From Notospermus geniculatus (lineage: Eukaryota; Nemertea; Pilidiophora; Heteronemertea; Lineidae), in assembly GCA_002633025.1 (NCBI GenBank), contig NMRB01000081.1, forward strand, positions 588,415 to 652,414: 64,000 nt of DNA, in the 5' to 3' direction. The position numbers were made by a program, and so were the translations under genes. The notes under the pieces are model-generated. The model saw only the letters and a list, made by a program, of their open reading frames with translations. It did no database searches and had not been told where the DNA came from. Positions within the stretch are counted from its first letter, which is position 1, and each line of letters opens with the position of its first letter. Positions 36,927 through 47,149 of this stretch are shown one piece after another.

Positions 36927-36927
36927 N

Positions 36928-37931
36928 AGAGGATCCCGGGTTCGAATCCCACTGGGCGTGAGACTTTGGGCAAGTCTCTTTGCCTCACTGGCCTCTCTCC
37001 ACCCAGGTGTATAAATGGGTACCGGTCGGAAATGCTCGATTGTAGCGCTGAATGAGCAGCTCATCTGAGTTCTACTGAAAGGTTTCAGGACAGACTGGGG
37101 TTAAAGTGTTAAGTCGGATGAGAACCTCTACCGTAGTTGATATCAGACTATAGCCTAAACCCAAACTTTAACTTTCGCTGTCGAATACTTTTTAGTAACA
37201 AAAAGGGATCGATTCCCCAAAAGCACGACCGGGTTTGCAAGGCAAGTTATATTCCACATCCACTGATTAAACCTTTTTTCTACATCCTTCTAAGAGAAAG
37301 GCAAAGAAAATGAGTCTACATGACGGTAACAATAGTATTCTTCAAAGAATCTTTTGCCATCTTTAACAAGAACAATAAGTGTCAGTATCTCCCTTCTTCC
37401 TCATCACTCAGATGAATTTTCAGTATCTGATTTTTATGCGGGACTTCTGTGTTTAGACTTTTTAAAGAAGTAGAACTTATCTAGTGGCTTTTGATGTAAC
37501 TTGTCAGAACAAACGTCGTGCGGTCATTGTATCTGAGAATGAGACAAGAAGTTAGTCAAGAACATAAAACAGACTGAAAAATATTCTTCCAAGTCCAGTG
37601 GAACCTGCCAGTTTACCGATCCTTTCCCGCACACTTATCCCTTCTTTGTCTACAGTGAATGCGATGAGTACGAGCGTAGGTAGTAAGAATTCATTCAATT
37701 GCAAAGAAAAACAATAAGATTTTCTGGCCGAAGTACAGTCAACTCTTTGAACAAGTTTGATTTTTAAGGCAAAGTTTACAAGTATAGTCCCAAATAATGT
37801 ATCACATGCACGCCCCCGGCGAAAATCCGTAGTCTGAGATACTTCATTCTGTCAATCAAAAGATTTTTTCGTGTATTACTGTTTTGAGGAATCAAGATAT
37901 CCACATTCACAAACCTGAGTGGGGTAGACAT
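36928..37931 (+). repeat. Haplotype copy D2
   Basis: Second allele of 35940-36926. It opens within the SINE head with an intact B-box (GGGTTCGAATCCC) and continues through the SINE body to about 37190. Confidence 0.85.
37151..37157. other. Polymorphic TAGCCTA (TA in other allele)
   Basis: D1 has TA at 36155-36156 between the same flanks, CAGACTA and AACCCAAAC. Confidence 0.85.
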
Positions 37932-39463
37932 CATAACTAGCCTAGGTGAAGAGGTTCTGAGAGTTTGCACCAATGAAAGCCGTCTTCCTCAACCGCAATC
38001 ATAATTCTTTCCCTTGGGATACACTTCTAAACGTTTCTCATTTGACATTTAAATCTTATTTGGTATTAAATTGTGCAATTTCGAATTTCTATTTTGCCCA
38101 ATGTGAAGCTAATAGTTTAGCTTGGAGCTAACTGTAATTCGTTTAGATTCTCCAACTGCGAGAGCGAGAGCAGAGAGTGTTTACCCAGAGGCTAATGATT
38201 TGGACTGGAACAAAGATATGGAGAGACGTGTCAGAGACATCCTCGGCAGACAAACCGACAGATACATCTTTGAAAGTCAATTACGATAATTTCTAAAGAT
38301 TTCTCCAACACATTAATGCATATAATGGTTTAAGCCCACTCGAGTTACAGTCAATTGTTTTCTGCTCGTTCGCAGGCCTTTTTTCACTTAGGTTTACGAC
38401 AGCCCCTCCGGCAATTACAAGTATAACACATTAGTTTGATGGACAGACATTTTCATCGTCAACTTATGGTAAATGATAACAGAAGGAACTAATTGCCTCT
38501 GTTAAACTAGCCAAGATGAAAATGAGAGACATTGAGAAAATTTCGCAAATCAGAAAAAGCCATTCAGATAAACCTAAATAGCTACAAACAGATGAAACGC
38601 ATGAATCAACAATGATCTCGGATAGAAGTGAAGCAGGGCAAAACATTTCATCTGGTTTGCAAGAGGGGAACGTAGAATAAAAGTGATGTCTGCAGTAAAA
38701 AAAGTTAGTACGCCTACGTAATTGCTAGACAGCCCGCCCTTTATCAACTGATCGAAAGGTTGGTGCTATTCAAAGTGATATCCAGAAAACTTTTGCCAAC
38801 TTTGGTAAGAATTTTAAACTACTGCACTACATGTAAGTTCTTCTATAACAGATAAAGAAATTGCACCAGATGGCAACCTTTTTTCTTTGGACCCTTGCTC
38901 CTAGGAGCTCTGCTCCTAGTGGTTAGCATATCCGAAAAAGTTAATAACCGAACGTGTACTGGAACTTTCGACAGAACGGAAAGTTCCTTTTTTTAGCGTC
39001 ATGTGCATCAGAGAAAACCTCGGGTCAGAACCAGACTGATAAGGTGTTGGAGGAAAAAAAACTGTAGTTTCCTTTCTTGATGCACGCTTTTGGGAAGACC
39101 TACACCTGTCATAAAGCAAATCGTTTCTGTACCTTAGCTTTCTATAGCTATGGGCCACACCCAACACAACATGTATATGTTTTCTTTTTCTCGTTTTTGT
39201 AAGTTTTCTTTATCGAGTGCTGTGTGTATAACGATGTTTGCTGGTAGCATATATTGGGACCTTCTGCGTTGTTTTTGCAAATATCGGAGGAATTAGCAGC
39301 TAATTTTCTTGGGGAAAGCATGATACCAGAACGATTCAACGCTATTTGAACAAAAGCTGGGGTTTTTTGTGGAAACAAGTGGATTTTCACTGGTTTGATA
39401 CAGTTGGTGATGGGTTAGCAATGTTTTTTGGGTGTTTTGTAATTTTCACCAGTGACTGAACAT
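37932..39463. other. Unassigned DNA
   Basis: No gene supported; frames do not exceed about 83 codons. A short palindromic stretch built on CTCCTAGGAG lies near 38890. Confidence 0.4.
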
Positions 39464-39466
39464 TAA

Positions 39467-39836
39467 GGGCCGTATCAGGGATTTAGTTAACATTTTTGAA
39501 TGGGAATTCATGACTTCCTTAATCCAAAAACCAGGAAGTATTGGGGCTTTTCTTGGAAGTCTAAATGTACTTCATAAGCTTAAATACATCAGAAGTTTAA
39601 AATTGTTTGGAAGTACTTGACTTCCCGGAGCCTAAAATTCCGAAGTATTTTGACTTCCATGACTTCCAAACTCCCTCTAACTAAGCCCCTGCCGTATGCA
39701 CCAAACGAAGATTATCTTGAACTCAGGTTGAGCCACAACCTTTCAGTTGTTCAGGTTTGCCAGGGCATGATGTGACAATGGAAAAGTTGTGGCTCAACCT
39801 CACTTCAAGATAATCTTCGTTTTGTGCATACGGCCC
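39467..39836. mobile_element. Composite TIR element with TAA flanks
   Basis: The ends GGGCCGTAT and ATACGGCCC lie between direct TAA triplets (39464-39466 and 39837-39839). The right part (about 39697-39836) is itself a long hairpin with arms of about 45 bases (GCACCAAACGAAGATTATC and complement). The left part ends in a second inverted copy of the GGGCCGTATCAGGG region. One element probably inserted in another. Confidence 0.6.
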
Positions 39837-39839
39837 TAA

Positions 39840-40447
39840 GAATCATGAGGATTCTGGCACAGACTACAGGTACGGTTAGTATAACACTGGCACTCTAATG
39901 TGTAGATTTTGAAGATACTCCCATCGATCAGACGACATCCGGACTGTCTTGTTCGCAACAGGTGTCACCAATCGGTTCCAACGATCAAACTCCAGTATCG
40001 TACAACGACAACATGCATACAACATGCCACTTGACTGATGAGCCTGGCGAAAGACTACAATCATGTTAAATTTCTATTAATTCTGACGATATTATCAGGA
40101 CTTATCATTGAATTCAATGGTACCATGTTGTTGTGGTAATCTTTAACTGCATAATCGAACACCGTTATTAATCATATTGCGTTCTGTTATTTGATAATTG
40201 TTTTCTAATTAGTCACTGATCAACGATGATCAATCACGCCGGAACTCTGATATGACCAAAGTTAGGACTGGGGAACATTCATTTATAAAGTGAACGAGTC
40301 CAATCGTAATATCATTTCTCAGAGCCCTAATGACTTGCTTGTCGTGTATGGCATGATATCCGTTGCAAAATTCGACACCAAACATATTTATGTTGGAAGT
40401 GTATATTTGCATGGGACATACACATTTATGTTCGATAAAACTTAATG
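39840..40447. other. Unassigned DNA
   Basis: AT-rich, no recognisable gene. The phrase CATTTATGTTCGAT near 40420 anticipates the tandem repeat that follows. Confidence 0.4.
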
Positions 40448-40690
40448 TGTGCATGCGATAAAGTTCATATTCATGTTCGATGTTACATCTATGCATGGGC
40501 TAAAATTACATTTATGTTCGATGCTACTTCCGGTTTCATGCGAACTCGGAATTGTGGGTAATCAAAACGTAACATGTGCGTATGGTAAAAGTTCACATTC
40601 ATGTCCGATGTCACATCCATGCATGCGCTAAAATTACATTTATGTTCGATGTGACTTCCGCTTTTGTGCGAACTCGGAATTCTGGGTAAC
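40448..40690 (+). repeat. Two-unit tandem repeat, period about 127 bases
   Basis: The units share TAAAATTACATTTATGTTCG, GTTCGATG and GCGAACTCGGAATT in the same order, with about 10 percent differences. A partial third unit precedes them. Confidence 0.8.
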
Positions 40691-43600
40691 TTTGAAAGGA
40701 TGACCCTGATTGGCTCCCGTGTTNTCACTAAACTTTTCGTGTTGACGACGTCGGAAAATTTATTTCCATTTTGTATTGTTCCTGTATCATCCTACTTTTA
40801 TCTAGATGGAGACCCCTTGCGGCCTTATCAAACTGCCCAAATAGAATTTCAATAGACTACATCTAGTTAGTGGATGTGGTCATGCCTTAAAAAACTAAAA
40901 CATGTGATGGATATTTATATTAACTTTAAAATCCCTTATTCTTCTCTTTCCAAGTGCACCAACTCCAGTTCTGCTTATTTTAAGAGTCAATTCTTTTGGC
41001 TACCTCTGCTCTCTATTTCGGTCTTCACCGGAGTCGAAGTATGTTTTGTACCAAAAAATGGCTGCCTCCATTTTTTATTTTTCAGAGGTCACTTTATGCA
41101 TCGAAGAATTTTGAGATGGTCCCCAACTTAACACATCGCTTGTCAAAAGCGCAATAGGAGTCCCAATCGCGCGAGAAACCCGCGTAGACAGGCAAGGTCC
41201 CATGACACAAACTGAACAGTCATCTTCTTGTGTTGACACTCCCTAATTAGCGTTAAGGAATTGATAAAAGTCTTGTTCAACTGCCAGTTGTCCATTGTCA
41301 GTCTTAGCTTCAAAGACCGATCATAATTAGACAAGGCACTCTGAGATTCTCGCTCAGCCATTCCTGCCATTTTAACTCTGCTTTGTGTAAGCAAATGGCC
41401 ACGATCTGTTTTAACTTGGGATCAAATTTTTCGTTTTGAACTAAAAATCGGCCTTTAATCTTCGAATTTATTTGAAGTGAACATTGTCAAACGTTCGGTC
41501 GACATTGCTAAGACTAGCTAAGGTATCAAACAGGTCTGTCAGTCTCACACATGATTGATAAGGCGACTCATAAAGAGTCGTACTTTATTCATCAAATCCT
41601 TTCATTTCCTTTTCGTACTTATCAGAAACTGTCAAGGAAAATGACCGATCGGTCAGTGATAAGTACAAGTAGGCCTATGAAGTACATGTAGATCAACGCA
41701 AATCCACGCAGACCTGCCTATACCCTAACTTTGAGCTGGCTGTACTGTTTTTGAGGAATAACCATAAAATTACACTTTTCAGTGTAAAATAATGAAACGC
41801 AACATTCTGCAGTTGTTCCGATCACAGTGTATTTTTTCTGCATTTAAGTGTAAAAACAAAGTTTTGAGTGTAAAAAATATGGTCAAATATGGTGGGTAGG
41901 CAGGTATGACGTCGGTTCAGCAGAAAATGATATAATACAGATAGGCAAGCGGCTTGCTTCGCGGCCAAAATGGCTTCAAACTCACGCGTCATTCACCGTG
42001 TCTCTCTCATATGAGCAGTGACGTGACACACAAGTACGACCTCGGTGAAATTGAAAAATCCAAAATAAAGAGGGAATCCATTTTAGAAATAATTGAAATG
42101 ATTAAACCGATCTCCAGCATGAAAATGAAAGTTTCATGAAGGATAAAAACACTTAGTCGTGTTTGGTTGAGAAATTCCAACATCTTGAAATTTGATCTTG
42201 AGTCTCACGATGCGTTTTTATACTGTGAGAACTGTAACATTGTTTACCTTCAGGGGAAGAGGGAACTTGAAAGAGAAATTATGGAGATTTGTGCCCGGGG
42301 AAACTGCTTGGTATCACGAATCAGATCTGGTCAACTGGGTTATGAGGGTTGAGAGCGTTCAGGCTGCGCTCATCGCGACTAAGAGAGCCGAGATCAGCAC
42401 ATAGTCTAATGTAGAAAATTAATTTGCTGTATTATAAAGGGTCCTTAGATTGAATCTCGTAAAACGGTTCATTAAAACATGAATATAATGACCTATAATA
42501 GGCATTTAGAGTTGAAGATGATGTTGTCCTCCGGGCACTGGTTCATAAGGTGGATTGAAAAGCGTAAAGGTCACGCATGTCGACCTTTGGCCAAACGTCC
42601 ATTTAGTTCAAAATCGCTCTATTTGTCATGTTGGAGGGTCCACAATCAATGGGACATGTGTCTTACTATAAGCTAATAAAACGCCCCGCTCATCAGCATG
42701 GCCCATTACAACAATTTTTTTAAAGAATTTTGAATAAGTGGCACTAGCGCATAATTGATTTTTTTTCCAACTTTCTTTTGTGCCCCATCATGCTATACTG
42801 CCTAGAGAGGGAGTCCCGACAGAAAAATAGAAGAACAACGGGCTGAAATTACAACAATGAGAATCTTTCTGATTTTAAGTAAAAAATGGTGAAACGGGAC
42901 CAAAATTTACTCAAGCGTCATAATCGAGGGCCTGGTCGAGTACCGGTAATCGCGATTTCATGCGGGCATGTGGGTGCCACCAAATGGTGTTTTTGGTAAC
43001 GCTACTGGACCAATTCCTCTAAAATAGGCTACTACGCAAAAAAGCGTTCACAAACCGAAGATTATAACCGGTAGTGCAATAACCAACTGAAGAGAGAACA
43101 TATGGCAGATCCAGCAGACCAAGGAAGAAATGGAATGAGCTGGCGAAAAACCAACTGAATAGCCTACATGTATGTGATCATCATTGCTCGAGATACACTA
43201 TGAAAAAATCGTCCTGTACCGTGGAATATTTTTGAGAGTAGGTCCGTCTTCCTCGCAGTACCATGAAATATTTTTGACAGTACCATGAAATATTTTTGAC
43301 AGCAGGTCCGTCTTCCTTGCAGTGAGTTTGCTGTACCCATGTTAGTTCCTGTACCCGTGGGTTTGCAGCCAGGGTAGAGGACGATTTTTTACAGTGTGCT
43401 CTGCTACCGACCATACCGACAACCGCCAATAACAATAAGCTTGTGAAGAAGGAAACCCTGGCAGAACAACGTTGTCTAAGGACGTACCAATGGGTTCGCT
43501 TTGCACCATCCCGACAGCACTGCCCGTTCGTTTACATCAATGTGCTACAGGCTATGAAGTCTGGTGACCTACCCAAACTACATTGCACTTGTCACGAACC

Positions 43601-44409
43601 CTTACCCTACCAGTTACCACTGGTCCTCTCATATCACTCTCTCCTTTTCAATTGTCTATCAATAAAATTAATTGAAGACACAATTTGTACAAGTGGAACC
43701 CTGTGGGTATGTAAGTCATCTGTATGCTCCCAGCCAGGCCACGAAGGATCACCCTAGGGCTTCGTGCCTGTACGCTAAGCTCAACCCTCAGGGGCCTGTG
43801 GCTGAGGAATGGCCCACATGGATGCACCCCAGGGGAAACCCTTGAGCGAAGTCAGATAAAACCAGCTTGGGCGTAATTAAACCATTATCACATGAAATTG
43901 AAATGATTATGCATCCTTTTAGATTGCAGTTCCTGCGTCATGATATCGCTGTTTCTAAACCAATAAGCCAAGTCTAATAATAAGAATTGATATTTGTGCC
44001 ATTTGCATTTTGTCAAAGGGTGTCTGCTTCGTCTAATTACAAAATAATCACGAAGTTCTCCAGGGCCTTGGGCTGCGATATAAGAATTAATACCATATTG
44101 CAGATTGTCTGCCAGAAGGAATTGTAACATATGCCGGGTGAAATATCTCGGAGACAAGGGCTACGAGGGTATCTCCGGGCTCTGGTTGCGCTTAAACAGT
44201 TTAGGGAGTAAACAGAATGGTAATGACAAAGTCACTCGATTTAAACAATTCTAATGACGCTAACCCTTTAGGGAAGACAACATTACTGAGGGCAAAACCA
44301 ATAACCGGGAGGGTTTTATAAGAAATTTGGTTTTGATGCAAGCCACGAGTTATATCGTGGGTGGAAAGAAACAGGTTCCTTTTTAAGCGCAACTTCAACT
44401 GGATCTCTC
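40691..44409. other. Unassigned stretch
   Basis: No gene I can support. The longest frame (43443-43757, plus strand, 104 codons) has no recognisable motif. Contains the N at 40724 and a small tandem repeat at 43216-43322. Confidence 0.35.
43216..43322 (+). repeat. Short tandem repeat around ATGAAATATTTTTGACAG
   Basis: Three imperfect copies of about 23 bases, with AGGTCCGTCTTCCT interspersed twice. Confidence 0.75.
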
Positions 44410-44411
44410 TA

Positions 44412-44987
44412 AAGGCGCTGCTCCACGTGACATTTCTATCGAAAGTTTGCTGTCAGATAGTCATTGCTGCTAGACAGCAATAATTGCTGTCATACAGTCA
44501 CTAGCTGTACAACTTCAACGGGATAGTCTTTGGACAGTTATTAGGGAAGTTTCGCAAATCTGATGAAAAACGAAGTACGAAATACGAAATTCAACTTCAT
44601 TTGCATGACCTAATGAATTTCTGGAGATGGCTGGTACCACAAATGTCCCTTCTGGCGTCTTTTAGCATGTCATGTAAGACCGAAAGAGTTATGGTGCATC
44701 TTGAATTTTTAAATTTCCACTTCGTATCTACGAAGTGGAAACAAAGATAAATTTCAAAGTTTAATGTACAATGTACACCGTATCTCTATCGGACTAACGT
44801 CATACGTTAAAAGACGCTCTTGCAGCAGGCGATATTTGTGGTACCAACCATTTCCTGAAATACATTACGTCGTGGAAATGAAGTCCAATTTCGTATTTCG
44901 TACTTCGTTTTTCGTCAGATTTGCGAAACCTCCCTATTATCTGACAGCAATCTTTCGACAGAAAACTGTCACGTGAAGCAGCGCCTT
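44412..44987. mobile_element. TIR element with TA flanks, host of a nested hairpin
   Basis: The left end AAGGCGCTGCTCCACGTGAC and a matching inverted right end lie between TA dinucleotides (44410-44411 and 44988-44989). The arms continue for about 50 bases with GTCGAAAG and TTGCTGTCAGATA. The element at 51633 starts with the same AAGGCGCT, so they are probably one family. A 393-base hairpin is inserted near the right arm. Confidence 0.75.
44543..44935. mobile_element. Full-length AGGGA-ended fold-back element with ATT flanks
   Basis: Nearly the whole 393 bases form one hairpin, with arms of about 190 bases meeting at the perfect palindrome CCACTTCGTATCTACGAAGT (centre about 44729). Direct ATT triplets flank it (44540-44542 and 44936-44938). 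Termini and target match the elements at 33132 and 21851. No coding capacity. Confidence 0.8.
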
Positions 44988-44989
44988 TA

Positions 44990-46931
44990 CTATGTTATGA
45001 CTGATCTATCATTGACAGAGCTAATCCGATCCTTGCGTTGGGGTTTGCACACCGTACACCAAGGCCAGAAAAGGAAACCCCATCCCGATGATCTCGCGCA
45101 TCACGAGATATTACGAGACCCCCGACTCTGACGGTATGCATGGTGCCATCCTCTTCGAGACGGCAGGATTACAAACCAATCTTTTGATCGGTGATTAATT
45201 GGTGTTGGATTCGACTGCGCTCTCGCTTGTCGTTTCGTGCACTTTGTATTAATTACACGACTGCTCATTATAAGCTGAGAGAGCTCAAATGCCAACGTAT
45301 TAGGACATCTAATAGGGGAAGAGAAATTTAGACGACAGTAGCTATGGCTAATGAAGGAGAGTCGTTTTATCTGAAGCTATAAGTGTTTAATTCAATATAG
45401 TGTGATATGTACTGAGAGCTTCATCAAAGGAGTTGCTCTGATGGAGTAGATGTAAAAAGGGAAGCTGGATAAAAAGGGACATCTTTCCTGATGTTACTAA
45501 TGATCAGATACGGGTGTCGGGAAAGAGTTTGGATATAGCTCGGGGTTATATTAACTATTTGGGCGATTGTGGACTTCATCCGTTCATCTTTCACTACATT
45601 TGGAAAATGTGTGCAGTTACTGTCGTTCGCGGGGCTTCTGAACCAGGAGCTTGGCAGTGGCAGGGATGCATGCCGTCGTCGGCTTTCATCGCCCCAATTC
45701 CACACCACCACACTAAAGATGGCTACTATCCTTGCTCCAATGGCCATTCATTCGTCGGTGTGCAGCTTCATGGGGTTCGGGTACCTTACCATCGCCGCTA
45801 GTGACCCCTTGCAAGATCATGTCGACTAGGGTATCATAAAAAGCATCCCATTTTAGTCTTCTGTTCGATATCTCGAATTTTGAAATGAGATTTATGTGCT
45901 TCCAACCAATGGCACTGTCATATGGGTGACGGAGTCAAGCCAGTATGAAAACACACCAAGCAGCTGGTGATAGTTTTTGAGACTAACGTTCAGCACAAAC
46001 GGTCTGCCGCTTTTATCAAGATTTGCCAGAATGCCCTGTGGTCATTTCTGCCACGCGGCCATTTCCCAAATGGACAAAAACAACTTCTCAATTAGCACGC
46101 CATTGTGACGTCACAATATGAAACCATAGTTAATGGTTTTCCAGCTGAACCATCCATCAACATTGCGCATAGATCCAACGAGTGATCCCTGCATGGGTTT
46201 CTAGAGAAGACGTTCTAGTCGTACAACATACAAGAATCAGCACATTTTTACACCATGATGGACAAGTGCTTTTTTATTTCATAGGCTTAAAATGCCATAC
46301 CACACTACTCAGTACAGTTTCGGCGTCTTTGTATCAGTAAAGTGAAGCACAGCATCTTTTCTAGCGTACTTTTTGTCCATTTCGTTGCCACCCTTCGAAC
46401 ATAATCAGCGGCCGGCTTTCTTCTCAGCTTTCGCCCGAGGCCCTTGCCGCGCGATCAAGATGCAAATCAACCATATGCAAAATACGCCACGATAGGGAAA
46501 TTGAGATTTTGCAGGGCTGTGGTGTATCAAGAGGCAAATTAAAGATCGCAGCTCGCTATGTTTCTGTGTCGTTGACAAGATGATTAAATCCCTTTGCCTT
46601 AACAGAGTATAGGGAACTATACGTTAATGAATAAACCACCGTGCCAAGGCTCTTTCTGCCCAGTGAAATGCATCAGGCACGAAAAACTTTGTAACATGTT
46701 GGGAAGCAAAACGGTCACGGATGCTGAAACAATGGAGCTATACCTGGATAACGTCCTTCATTTCCTGATCCCATAAACAAAGTACATGGCTCAGAAAAAG
46801 TGAATTATGATGCTACCACAATTCAAATACTGATGAGCCCATGTTGAGGCATCGATACCCTAACACCATTCAAGATGTCTATCTGACAGACTGAAATCAA
46901 GGTGCAGGTTAAGTCTGCCGCACACTGGAGC
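44990..46931. other. Unassigned DNA
   Basis: Frames up to about 107 codons overlap on opposite strands at 45424-45829. None is recognisable. Confidence 0.35.
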
Positions 46932-46933
46932 TA

Positions 46934-47147
46934 AAGCCTGCCGCACACTGGAGCTATATGCTGAGCAAAACGTCATTCGAGACCGTTTGCTCAGCAGATA
47001 GCTCGCGTGTGCGCGTATTTTTCGGTTAGTTTTCTCCCTCGCGAGGCAGAAACTCACCGAAAATACGCGCACACGCGAGCTATCTGCTGAGCAAACGGTC
47101 TCGAATGACTTTTTGCTCAGCAGATAGCTCCAGTGTGCGGCAGGCTT
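46934..47147. mobile_element. Long-arm hairpin element with TA flanks
   Basis: Arms of about 90 bases (AAGCCTGCCGCACACTGGAG onward) pair almost perfectly. TA lies on each side (46932-46933 and 47148-47149). A partial extra copy of the left end (CTGCCGCACACTGGAGCTA) precedes the element from about 46915. Confidence 0.75.
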
Positions 47148-47149
47148 TA

